A DNA stretch of 64,000 bases, taken from NCBI GenBank assembly GCA_910591455.2, contig OU342819.1, positions 11,031,906 to 11,095,905 on the forward strand, given 5' to 3'. Of the stretch, positions 51,307-61,010 are shown piece after piece; positions within the stretch are counted from its first letter, which is position 1, and every line of letters starts with the position of its first letter. The notes under the pieces are model-generated. The model saw nothing but the letters and a program-made list of their open reading frames with translations. It did no database searches and had not been told where the DNA came from. Position numbers and translations under genes: made by a program. Source of the stretch: Pholis gunnellus (lineage: Eukaryota > Chordata > Actinopteri > Perciformes > Pholidae).

Positions 51307-54300
51307 AGAAAGAAGCAGGTGCGACTGGAACAGGCTTGGCTTAAGACTCACACCTCTCCAGCTGGAGGAAACGGTAGGGCAGCCAGGGTCCCAGAGATGG
51401 CACCGTGCAGGAATGTCTTTCATCCAGGCAACACATCTAGCAACATCCCCACTTAACCCCACCACCACCAGAAGTACATGTGCTAACACACAAACACACA
51501 TACATGCAAACCCTTGCATGCACAACTTCCAAACTTCAACCCCCAAGCCCTCTTAAAGGCAACATCAGGAAAAGAGCCCAGGACAGCAAGGTCACCAGCA
51601 GAGAGGGAGAGAAAGGGGGAGAGAGTGAGAAAGAGAGGGGGAGAGGGAGCAAGCAAGTGGGGGAGAATAGTGAACAAATTAATGAATTTTGGTTGTATAC
51701 ACACACATCTTGTTCTGTATGACAGCGTAGATGGTCCTCTTTTATCCCTGCTGGATTTTATCTGCGGGCTCCAGAATCAGTCCAATCCAATTTATTCCGT
51801 CCTTCACCCTCGCCGAGTCATTTACGCCTACTCTAATTTCCGTATCATTTAATTCTGAACCCTATCTTCAACCCCCCTTCTATAAATGAAAAAAAATAAC
51901 TCGGCTGAAAAAGTTGCCAAAGACACACATTGCATGGTTTGTAGCTGGACGTTTGGTTAATGCAAATTCAGAGGCAGGTGACTGGTGAATCTCACCTTGG
52001 TTTTACTGCAGATTGGCTGTTTATAGTAAAAGTCTAATTGTTTCCGTTCACTTATACGTCAGCAATAGTCAATCCCAAATTTTCAAAAATCCTAAAGTTC
52101 CATGACTTGCAATTACAGTATGTATTGTAATATAGTAACAATCAAAATCCACACAGTTAAAGAACAATTTGCTGTTGATGAGTTAATGTTCCCAAATTTC
52201 ATGACTGTGTTCCATGGTTAGCACAAACAGACAGACATTTGCCACTTATAAATGAACTGTATCTGAAATATCTATTCTACAGGTTCATTTTTAGTAATTC
52301 AGCTTTTTACATCTCTGCGTGAACTGAGCTGCATTTCACTGGTGTGGCATCTCACAATAAGAACAGCATACGGCCCCGATCAGACGGCGCCTGTTTTTGC
52401 AGTTTGCTGCGTCTCTATTTTTTGCTGTATAGGTTACCACCGAATGAGTACTAACGTTAGCTTAATAAAAAACTATGAACTGTACGTTTACCTACGAGTT
52501 CAAATTACACCTATACCTCACTTTCAGATTAAATTATTGAAAACATGTAACCTGAAATCTCAAATACAGCACTGTTTTGCCTCCAGGCCTGCTTTTTGCT
52601 GATCAGATCATGGCAACTATGGTTGGTGAAGTCATACAGAACCGGGTACCAAGCAACAGTCACCACGAAAGCCTCTCAATTCATCCGATTGGACTATGGG
52701 AAAAAATTCTAATGACATTGGGCGTCTCCACAGAAACTCGCTTATATTTGGTTTCCTGTGTTATTCATCAAGTAGGAGAGTAAGCCTATTGTACTGCTGC
52801 ACAGTGTAACTGGTTACATGCTGAACATTAGTATAATTTTTATCTTTTTTGATTTTGCTACATCTTGCCAGATTTTTGAAAATGACCAAAGTACAGCCAC
52901 CAGTTTGGTGAAAGTACAGCTGGTCCAAGAACACTGAGATGACCTTCAAAAGTTGCCCCTTTGTCCTGGGAGAGACTAAACGTGCCAAGTCCCCAGTCTT
53001 GTGTGCCCTGCACGCGAGTGTGGGCCTGGCAGCGATACCGGTTCAGAGATGGGTAGGAGTTCTTGCAGGCCATCTGGGAAAGCTCCAGGAGGATCCTGGG
53101 AGAGCACGGCACGCTGAGAGTGCACCATAATCATGAACACAGTTTCACAACCAGACACAATGAGCACAGGGACATGAACACACCAGGACTCAGGAAAAGT
53201 TACAAAGCCGAACAAAGCCTGAGTTTAAATGACCAGAAATGCACCAGAAATGACATAGTTCTGTTTAAAGAGAAAAAGTGATGATTTATTCACTTTGAAA
53301 CACATCAATAAACAAAACTTATACTCCTGATAACGATATATTTCACTATTTTTCACTTTGTTTATCACTCATATTGTACAATCTATCATAACAGAGCTGT
53401 TTGGCATCTGTTTGGCATCATTTTGAGCCATTTTGACCTCTCTGGGGGTCATCATATTTCTCCTCCATGCAATTTCCTCGTCTGTGTCTATGGAGCGCTT
53501 GCTCAGCCTATGGTGGGCGGATCTTGTCATGTAACCCCTCGTTCGAACCGGGTGGATATTTCGAACACACCATTATGTTCCATGAAGTGATTGACAGAAT
53601 TTTCAGCCACTAATAATCCAAAACCGTGCCACGACCCACCCCCCCCAAGCCCCAAGCCCCTGTATGATTCGCCGGCCGGCAAAATCGCCCCCATTTCGTC
53701 TGAGAAGAACGGAAAATCGCCATTTTAAGTTTCAGACGCTCACAGTGAGCTAACGAACACATTTCTCATATGGATTAATTTTTCGCCCTGAAAACCACCT
53801 AAAGGTATGATGCTGTTCTAATGTTAGGCAGTGTTGGCGTTGTGCTTTCTGTGGCTTGTTGGATGTAACTTCTGAATGCTTTCACGGAGAGAAATTTGGA
53901 AGATCTGGTTGGATTCAATGTGGAGTCCTCGTGCTCTTTGATATGTGCTTTGTTTGTGAAAGTGCTGTAGGTCGCACCTGGGATCGGTAACAGAGAACAT
54001 AGCTCGCCTTCTCCTGGCGAAAACTGGGTGAAATTGTGGTAGTACTTGTAGTATCTTGTAGTACTTTGTGTACATATGTTTTTGAGTGATTAAAATAGAT
54101 CACATGGTCCATTTTATCAGAATTTCTTCGTCACGTAGGTTTCTGAAATATCATAAAATATAATTTAATTCGTTCTCAGAAGTGATTTGTACTACATGTG
54201 TACACTCTGTCGCCCCCCCGTTAGGACCAAATTGGGTCCCGTTCAGGACCCAAAGGTTAACTCTTGGCGAGAAAGACAATAAGTGTATTTGCCAAAACAT

Positions 54301-54381
54301 CCACCTTTAGACACATGTTTTACATCACTGGTTAGATGTCTTGCTTTTATTTCATCAATGAATGACTGGTTGTAGTACTTA

Positions 54382-54889
54382 TTCAGTTCAATTTATTTGT
54401 GTATAGACCAAAATCACAAATTACAAATTTGCCTCAGAGGGCTTTACAGTCTATACACATGTGACATCGTCTGTCCCAGAACCCTCACATCGAAACAGGA
54501 AAAACTCCCCCAAAAAAACCCTTTAACAGGGAGAAAAGAGGGAGAAACCTGTGGGAGAGCAACAGAGGAGGGATCCCTCTCCCAGGATGGACAGAAGTAC
54601 AATAGATGTCATATGTATAGATTGAACACTACAGAGTTACAACACATTCAATGCATATGACAGAGGGGGGGGGGTCTTCTAATATCTAAGACCTGAATGA
54701 CTGTATGATAGAGAGACACAGAGAGATAGACAGACAAGGATAGAGAGAGAGAGACAGACAGAGAGAGAAAGAGAGACAGAGAGAGAGAGAGAAAGAGAGC
54801 GAGAGAGACAGACAGAGAGAGAGACAGACAGAGAGAGAGAGAAAGAGAGACAGAGAGAGAGAGAGACAGACAGAGAGAGAAAGAGAGAC

Positions 54890-54948
<59 letters not shown>

Positions 54949-55017
54949 GAAAGAGAGACAGAGAGAGAGAGAGACAGAGAGAGAGAGAAAGAGAGAAAGA
55001 GAGAGCGAGAGACAGAC

Positions 55018-55054
<37 letters not shown>

Positions 55055-55525
55055 AAGAGAGAGACAGAGAGAGACAGAGAGAGAGACAGAGAGAGAGAGA
55101 CAGACAGACAGAAGACTTTTCCCCTTTCACCCCCCCATAATAAAAGCCCCACAAATACAAAATGTTCTAGTCATGACCTGCCTTTGGCACAGGCGGTTCT
55201 ACCACCTTGTGCCACAAAGCCACACTGAAAGATATTAGCAGTGGGAGTCAGCAGGGCCATGGCGGGAGGAAGGATCAGGGTCCAGATAAATCCATGATCC
55301 ATGGAAACCTGTGAGGCGAGAAAGCACAAAGATTCCGGGTAAGAAGCAAAGTTAGTAATGAGCATTAATGGGACATGAATTCATATAGAAGGAGATGAAG
55401 AAGAGGAGGGAGGAGCTCAGTGTATCCTAGGAAGTCCCCCGGCAGTCTAGGCCTATCAGCATATCTAGGGGCTGGTCCAAGGCAAACCTGAGCCAGCCCT
55501 AACTTTAAGCACTGTCAAAAACCTT
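54382..55525. mobile_element. Composite dispersed repeat interrupted by a long GA-rich microsatellite
   Basis: The left part (54,382-54,660) starts with TTCAGTTCAATTTATTTGTG and includes CAGAGGGCTTTACAGTCTA, GGAAAAACTCCC and GAGGGATCCCTCTCCCAGGA. The right part (about 55,145-55,525) includes AGGAAGTCCCCCGGCAGTC and CTGAGCCAGCCCTAACTTTA. I recall both halves as segments of one abundant family in percomorph fish, where they occur in this order. Here they are separated by a GA/GACA microsatellite of about 405 bp. No ORF of transposase type is present. The class is uncertain, and the ends are approximate because I found no clear target duplication. Confidence 0.65.
54708..55112. repeat. Long GA/GACA compound microsatellite (about 405 bp)
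   Basis: Nearly pure purine on the plus strand, built from GA runs with frequent GACAGACA and GAAA variants. Short higher-order periodicity is visible, for example the recurring block of GACAGACAGAGAG followed by AAAGAGAGACAG. It is embedded in a dispersed repeat and creates long spurious Ser/Leu-rich frames on the minus strand. Confidence 0.96.
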
Positions 55526-55692
55526 TATCTACATAGATGTGGTTAACTTGTTCCATGTTTTTTGTTCATGTTTTCATGAAACACAGTTTCGAAAAAATAC
55601 ACTCTTGTTTCAAATACTAAAATAGTTTGTGTTCTCAATAATAATGAACCAGCATATTAAATTAAGTTTACATTGTATTATAATGTGATCAC

Positions 55693-55870
55693 TCAACCAC
55701 CCACTCAAAGCAGTTTCACACTACATATCATTCACACCCATTCATACACTGGCAGGGGCTACCATGCAAGCTGCCAATCAGGACTAACAAACATTCACAC
55801 ACATTTACCGTAGCACAGCTACAGGAGCAATTGAAGGACGACCCTGCTCACCACTGAGCCACAGTCACCC
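55693..55870. mobile_element. Fragment of a second dispersed fish repeat
   Basis: Contains ACACCCATTCATACACTGGC, GCTACCATGCAAGCTGCCA and ends with CCACTGAGCCACAGTCACCC. I recall this set of phrases (ending in 'ccactgagccacagccgcc') from a very common non-coding fish repeat. It is degenerate and lacks the usual central part. It ends about 120 bp beyond the stop codon of the minus-strand gene, so it could form part of that gene's 3' UTR. Confidence 0.55.
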
Positions 55871-55988
55871 TCCGGGTAAGACAATATTATATATTAAAAT
55901 AACCATAGTATCGTATTGTCGCAACTGAAAAGTTTCATTACATACATGACTTCAAGCAGGGTACTGCCTGAATTGCAATGTTCCCATC

Positions 55989-56968
55989 TTAACCTTTTAA
56001 TCGTTTGCTGTCAGGTATATCCCCTTCTTCATCGTCCTCCCTCGATTTCTTCCTAAATCTGCCCGGACGTGGGTCCTTCTCCTCCACTTCCTTGTCGGTC
56101 TCTCCCGCAGCACCTACATCTTCAGACACCTCAATATTGCCACTACTGTGAGGAAGATTGTGGCCGGTTGTGACAGTAACTGTGTCAGAGTTGCTCTCTG
56201 TAAACTCATAACACTGTCTTGACTTCTTGCTGCTCCTCTCGTCTACTCCGTTAGCCTTTCTCTTCCTTTTCTTGGACGCAACAGGCAGAGGATCGTCTTC
56301 AGGAACTTTAATGTGTTCGATTGGACTAGTTACAGCTTCCTCGATGAAGTCGGTGCTGTCGGTGCTGCTTTCAGCAAACTCATCCCACCATCTGCTTTTT
56401 TTGCTGCTCCTCTCTTCAATGTCCTCTCCATCGTCCTCTCTTGACCGCTTCCATGACACTCCAGGCAGGGGGTCTTCTTCATCCCCCTGGTTGACTCCAA
56501 CCTCAACCCAAGCACTACAACCAGCCACTTCTGCATCTTCATTATTGTTATCAATAATGCCGTCATTGTTGTTGAGGCTGTTATGGTTTTCATCAATGTC
56601 ATGGTTGTCCTCTTGGTTGTCATCCTGCTGGTCTTCATTGTTTCCGTGGTTGTCCTCTTCTTGGTTGTCATCCTGCTGGTCTTCATTGTTTCCGTGGTTG
56701 TCCTCTTCTTGGTTGTCATCCTCCTGGTCTTCATTGTTTCCGTGGTTGTCCTCTTCTTGGTTGTCATCCTGCTGGTCTTCATTGTTGTCCTCGTTTTCAT
56801 CGTTGTCTTCATCAATGCCACCGTCATTTGCATCTTCATCTCCAACAATGTCACCGTCATTTATAAGTTCTTGTTCAAGGTTGAACAATGCTAGAATCAG
56901 AGCGAAGTCCTCCTCTCCTAATACTTGTTGCAACAGGGCAAAGAGTCCACCATGAGGTTGATCCCCTT
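55989..56968 (-). CDS. Unrecognised acidic, nuclear-type protein, exon 3 (main coding exon)
   Basis: This 980-bp exon starts after the acceptor TTTAATATGCAG and stays open for 325 codons to a TAA at 55,991-55,989. Residue numbers are for the full three-exon product (377 aa). Residues 53-90 form a hydrophobic/helical module (VLGEEDFALILALFNLEQ). Residues about 89-195 are extremely acidic and Asn/Gln-rich, including four copies of a 16-residue unit (NNEDQQDDNQEEDNHG). Residues about 217-244, 277-302 and 350-374 are three related basic modules (pattern DPLPG, then KR-rich, then RSSKKSR) that look like nuclear localisation signals. I do not recognise the family. The layout would fit a nuclear histone- or nucleic-acid-binding protein, which is inference. 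The strict open frame, splice phases and patterned protein support a real gene. Confidence 0.7.
56602..56790 (-). repeat. Coding minisatellite, four copies of a 48-bp unit
   Basis: Four nearly identical tandem units (the copy at the low-coordinate end is 3 bp shorter) encode NNEDQQDDNQEEDNHG in the acidic gene. Unit length is a multiple of three, so copy-number change keeps the frame. Units differ by only one or two bases, which points to recent expansion. Confidence 0.93.
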
Positions 56969-57345
56969 CTGCATATTAAAGGTAAGGGCAAGGTAAAGAA
57001 ACATTTTATCATTATCAATTTACCATTTATTGCATTAAACTAAGATATCAGTCTTCTTTAAAGGTGGAGTCTGAAATTCTTCCAGTTAAAAAGATAGATG
57101 AAATAATTTCCAAAATTCACAAATTTCACCGTTAATTGCACGTTGGTTTTCAAGGATGAGCCACACTTCTAGAATCCCAGAGAAGAGCTCCTCCCCTAGT
57201 ACTTCACTGAAAAAATCCAACACGGCAAAGTTTTGTTGATTCCTTCCTGCAATTAAAGGTAAGGGCAGGGTAAAGAAGCATTTTATCATTATCATTATCA
57301 ATTTACCATTTATTGCATTAAACTAAGAAATCAGTCTTCCTTATG
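56969..57345 (-). repeat. Tandem duplication of an intron-plus-exon unit (period about 277 bp)
   Basis: The intron segment just upstream of exon 3 (about 56,975-57,055) is repeated upstream of exon 2 (about 57,252-57,340). Over about 81 aligned bases I count three substitutions and one 6-bp indel (an extra CATTAT). The following exons (57,130-57,246 and the start of the exon at 56,968) are clearly homologous but much more diverged. The shared core is VLGEE-x-F-x2-IL. Confidence 0.9.
57130..57246 (-). CDS. Unrecognised acidic protein gene, exon 2 (duplicated module)
   Basis: The 117-bp exon follows the acceptor ACCTTTAATTGCAG and ends at a possible donor AACG|GTGAAA. It is exactly 39 codons in length with phase 1 on both sides, so including or skipping it keeps the frame. 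It encodes the segment from RNQQNFAVLDFF through VLGEELFSGILEVW to AIN, a homologue of the first 40 residues of exon 3. The donor is weaker than consensus. If it is not used, the frame continues to a stop after HLSF (57,086). So this exon may be constitutive, alternative, or a terminal exon of a short isoform. Confidence 0.55.
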
Positions 57346-58058
57346 AAACGCACATCAGCCTTACTCACATTAGTTCTTTTTTCCATGTTTAATCAAAAAA
57401 CAAAAGTAGAGGAATATTTTGAATAAAAAATCTTTGCAACACAGTGCACAGCTCCATGGGTGACCTCTAACCAGAGCAAAAGCAGATTCAAGCTGCAAAA
57501 ATCTAGAGGTGTACCATCCCATAACCCTATCCCACACACAAACACAACTAACACTAAACCTATACTTATAGCTGCAGGCTAAACACTATTTCTAAAAACT
57601 TCTGGTAGTACATCCTGTTGATAAAATGCTCTACTTTAATCAATATTTGTGGGCATTTGCCTTTCAAAAACAACATTTTCAATGTGGTCGGTTTGTTCTC
57701 CTGCTTGCCACACACCAAGGGAGGCTCACCTGTATTAACAGGCATTCAACGCTTTATTGGAAAACCTCAATAGAAGCTTTGAATGTAAAAAATAAATAAA
57801 TATATATATATATGTGGTACAGCACTAGTCGCTTAGTCTGATTCATTTTCTTAGTTTCCTTTTTAAAGAGCCAGGGCTGTTAATGAACAACATTTTCAGT
57901 GCAAACAGAACAGACAGCTAGCAGAGCATGAGGAGATAATCACTTAATTTAACAAAAAGCGTTTTTTGATTAGAATCACAGACAGCTATCTATAAACAGC
58001 TTTTTGGAAAGATTGTACATTACAGAGAGGTCTTTGAATTGATAAACCAAGTACTTAC
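57247..58058 (-). other. Intron 1 of the acidic protein gene
   Basis: An 812-bp AT-rich intron between exons 1 and 2, with GTAAGT and TTGCAG ends. It holds a short TA run near 57,796-57,813 and no further open exon-like segment. The part nearest exon 2 is the duplicated sequence. Confidence 0.55.
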
Positions 58059-58095
58059 TATTATTGATGTACAATCCGTCTCCTTTTGCATCCAT
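58059..58095 (-). CDS. Unrecognised acidic protein gene, exon 1 with start codon
   Basis: The frame reads MDAKGDGLYINN plus one base, then a consensus donor (GTAAGT at 58,058-58,053). The ATG has a strong Kozak context (A at -3, G at +4). Phase 1 fits both exon 2 (giving Arg at the junction, 377-aa product) and exon 3 directly (giving Lys, 338-aa product). This exact phase fit with two candidate acceptors is the main evidence that it belongs to the gene. No signal peptide is predicted by eye. Confidence 0.6.
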
Positions 58096-58259
58096 GTTGA
58101 CTACTGGTCTGTAATTTATGCCACAATAGCCCTCCTAACAGAAATGTGTTGTTCTATGTGCTCTGTGACATCACAGCTTCCATGGAACGTATGAGCTCTA
58201 GAATGTCATGGTTCCATTGTGTTTTTCGAATAATAACACTGATAGTGTACATTACTGTG

Positions 58260-58267
58260 TTTATATA
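58260..58267 (-). promoter_or_regulatory. Possible TATA box of the acidic protein gene
   Basis: TATATAAA on the minus strand, about 165 bp upstream of the ATG. This would place transcription start near 58,230 and give a 5' UTR of about 135 nt. A CRE-like TGATGTCA lies downstream of it, at about 58,167-58,174. The site is about 100 bp from the end of the hAT insertion. Prediction by eye only. Confidence 0.3.
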
Positions 58268-58367
58268 TGGTGTTGTTTTTTCTCAACAAATCATATGAAA
58301 AGACACAAACCAGCAATGAATTGCTTTTCACCAGTATTGTCTGTAGGCCAGGTCAGACTATGTAGCC

Positions 58368-60197
58368 CAGTGGTTCTCAAACTTTTTCTGTCACGCCCCA
58401 CTTTGGAGCAAGAAAAATGTTCATGCCCCAACACAATTGTAACAAAATGGTACATGTTGAACTATTATTGAAATAACAACATTTTGTGACTCCTCCATCT
58501 GTGCTTTTTCAAATAATAGAATAAAGAACATTGCAATCACTTTCAAGTAAACCAGATTGCTCCATCAGACAAAAACAAATACTTTTTGCAATCCCTTTGT
58601 TAGAACAATGCAAATAAAGTTCTATCTGTGCAAAATAACTAATATTTGGCATAAAATAGCTTATTGTGGCTGCAATTAACCTGTTTTGCACTGAATATCT
58701 TTTCAAGATAATAACAATAAAGTGCAACCTGTGAAAAACTAAATAAAACAAGTTCAAATATTTGGCAATAAAGAGTTTTACTCTGCATATCTTTTCAAAA
58801 CAACAATAACATGCAACCTGTGCAAAACAAAACAACATGAGTGCAGATATGTGTGAGCCATATGCTCACACATACAGGAGCATTTTATTTTAAATATGAG
58901 CTTTAAAATGTAGCATTCTGGTGTACTCTGAGAAGAAAATTAAGTTTAAGCAAAACTTTAAGCAAATATCTAATTTATTATTCAGTTATTAATCAGTATT
59001 TGAGCTCTATTATTATTAATCTTTAACATTTTTAGTCATATAAAAACAAAGATAGCGAGAACCATCGCCTGTACCAATAAAGTGATTAGTTTTCATTACT
59101 GTATGGCTTAATATTAACTTCTACTCTTACTGTACAGCTGTTAGGATTGTAGACTATCTTCTATTTGCAATTAATATGCATTCAATCCAGTTCAATTATT
59201 TAAATGAAAATGATAATCTACTCTGGCTAAGGTAGCTTATCAAGCGTAAAATAACAGCTGTGATTTAACTGCACGTGGGACTGTTGGGACTGGACGTACT
59301 CTGGCTGTGGTCATCACAGTGAACAGTGTCTGCGTGTGATGAGAGGGCACGTGAGCCCTTGTTGCTGTACTTTATCTCCTTGGAGCAGGGGCTGCATTTA
59401 GCATGCCCTGCCTTATCAATGTATTTAAAACACTGTGACAGCAGGAAGCTGTACTCATGTCTGTTTAGACCTCCACCTTTATCCAGGCCCAGCTCCACCT
59501 TTATCCAGACCCAGCTCCGTCACATCTCTGCCCTGCGTCAAGCTGCGCTACACAAACAGCCTCCTCTTCCTGAAGCTCTTTGACCTCATCATCTCATCAG
59601 TAGCTGGACCTTTCATTCTACTTTGAGTTAAAACAAACAACCTGCAACCAGATCCGCCGGTGTTTGGGTTTAACGTTAACGAGTGGCCGCGTGAACTGAA
59701 CCGGAACACGCTGCATGTTTCATCACGTTACGCTTTTTCCTCCTAAATCGCGATAATGACGAATGTTATTAGTCAATAAAGTTTTGCACGCAGTGGACGT
59801 TAACGTAACCCAGCAATTCTGAACTGTAACGGAACATAACGGAACTTAAACTTTAACAGAGGGAAAGACGCTGTAGACATCTTAACGCTGATTGGCCAAG
59901 ACTCGACACGTCACATCAAAGATGTTTTATTGTGAGGATCACCACATCACCTTTTCTCCTCATCTCATTCCAATCTGAGAAACGATGGCTGGCCAGTTGA
60001 CCCCCCCTCCCCCCAAAAACTCTACGGATCTAAACGATTCACGTGGATGCTATATTTTGATTAAAAAAAAAATCGACAAGTTTGCAGGTATGAATAAAGT
60101 TCTTGAAATAAAAAAAATCTGCATTTCCCCCTGCGCCCCTCCTGCAATACCGCTGCGCCCCTCTAGAGGGGTGCGCCCCACAGTTTGAGAACCACTG
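58368..60197 (-). mobile_element. hAT-superfamily transposon relic with intact TIRs and 8-bp TSD
   Basis: The two ends are perfect inverted copies for 16 bases (CAGTGGTTCTCAAACT) and are flanked by an identical 8-bp direct repeat ATGTAGCC at 58,360-58,367 and 60,198-60,205. Both TIR sequence type and 8-bp duplication are diagnostic of hAT elements. At 1,830 bp it is too short for a full transposase plus flanks, and only a BED zinc-finger frame is left (59,265-59,498, minus strand). It is therefore a non-autonomous internal-deletion derivative. The left third contains repeated phrases around GTGCAACCTGTG and AATAAAG. Confidence 0.92.
59265..59498 (-). pseudogene. BED-type zinc finger fragment of a hAT transposase
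   Basis: This 77-codon frame carries a BED finger: the aromatic FKYID segment, then KCSPC, then SSHADTVH, with spacing C-x2-C-x16-H-x4-H. BED fingers bind the transposon ends in hAT transposases and occur in host ZBED genes derived from them. No RNase H-like catalytic domain or hAT dimerisation region follows, and the frame has no good ATG at its start. It is either a truncated transposase exon or a remnant able to act only as a DNA-binding peptide if expressed. Confidence 0.7.
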
Positions 60198-60443
60198 ATG
60201 TAGCCAAAGTCTGTCAGGCCTTTATCTTAATCCTCTGTGCCTCTATGCTACCTTAGCTACAATGCTAATGTTGCTGCCAGTAACTATGATAACGTTTATG
60301 AGACTTTTTATTACAAACCTATTAGCTGCACTTGCATGCGGATATTTTGCCAAGAGAATATCTCTTATGATATGAGGCCAATGTGTTATTGCACAGTTCT
60401 GGAAACTAAGAAACACAAGTAATGAGCTTTTCATCCAACTGAC

Positions 60444-60870
60444 TGTTGAATGTATAATGCGTTTTACCTCCATTGGCAGCGTAATGGTCCGTACATTTAA
60501 CAGTAACCAAATGTATTTTTTTAAAGTGATAAATGCAAAAGTCACGGTATGGATTTTTGTTCATATTACGGTGTATTTCCATTACCAGTACAATGTTTAG
60601 TACATTTAACAGTGACAAACTGATTTTTTACGAATAATAAATGCAAAACATACGAGGCTGGCTGTTAAATGTATAATGCGTTTTATCTCCACTGTCATCA
60701 CAGTGGTCCGTACATTTAACAGCAACCAAATGTATTTTTTAAAAGTAATGAATGCAAGAATTACGGTATTGATTAATTTTCATATTACGGTGTAATTCCA
60801 TTATCAGTACAATGTTTAGTACATTTAAGAGTGACACAATTTATTTTTTACAAGAAATACATGCACAAAT
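60444..60870. repeat. Tandem array, two 219-bp units, each an internal dimer
   Basis: Unit 1 starts at 60,444 (TGTTGAATGTATAATGCG) and unit 2 at 60,663 (TGTTAAATGTATAATGCG), with high similarity throughout. Inside each unit the phrase GTACATTTAACAG recurs after about 110 bp, so the array is really four diverged copies of a half-unit of about 110 bp. Confidence 0.88.
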
Positions 60871-60889
60871 GATTGTTTCGGCTGATATA

Positions 60890-61010
60890 TATGTTTACGG
60901 TGTTTCACTGTCAGATAAACTGAATATAACCTTTTTACAACTTACGGTCTCTTACTGTTGTGATTTAACAGTTTTTCACTGTAAAATTCACTGACTTTTC
61001 TTACAGTGTA
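60890..61010. repeat. Probable repeat remnant rich in ACGGT and CACTGTAA motifs
   Basis: Sequence such as TTTTTCACTGTAAAATTCAC and TTTTCTTACAGTGTA resembles the ends of small DNA transposons frequent in fish. It directly follows the 219-bp tandem array and may be part of the same element. No clear ends or target duplication. Confidence 0.4.

Larger units (their letters stand above)
38462..54381. other. Gene-poor interval, third part
   Basis: No exon I can defend. Contents: TC at 40,141-40,165; poly-T at 43,344-43,357; poly-C at 42,842-42,853 and 50,938-50,957; GA-rich patches at about 48,127-48,180; GT at 49,271-49,333; and CA at 51,219-51,306. A GC-rich patch lies at about 47,520-47,710. 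The stretch at about 46,100-46,560 is repeat-free, with several TAAT cores, and could be a conserved non-coding element. From about 52,370 to 54,260 the sequence looks like a patchwork of old repeats. Its end, GGACCCAAAGGTTAA at about 54,247-54,261, resembles a piggyBac-type terminus, but no partner end was found. Confidence 0.65.

Noticed and set aside
52858..53130. Overlapping open frames on both strands (for example the minus-strand frame starting MPCSPRILLELS)
   Set aside because: It looks protein-like in places and may be an old retroelement piece, but I could not identify a domain, continuation or boundaries.
53535..53560. Possible tRNA-like B box on the minus strand (GGTTCGAACG)
   Set aside because: The last bases do not match the B-box consensus, and no A box or cloverleaf fits at the expected distance.
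54195..54261. Possible piggyBac-type terminus (GGACCCAAAGGTTAA with inverted GGGTCC/GGACCC)
   Set aside because: Only one end is seen. No partner TTAA-flanked inverted terminus was found in the preceding 2 kb, and there is no transposase frame.
54648..55160. 170- and 157-codon Ser/Leu-rich open frames on the minus strand
   Set aside because: They are translations of the GA/GACA microsatellite in two frames.
56227..56955. 242-codon open frame on the plus strand opposite the acidic gene
   Set aside because: Antisense shadow of the repetitive acidic exon. It is Ser/Leu-rich only because of complementary codons, and it lacks plausible splice or start context.
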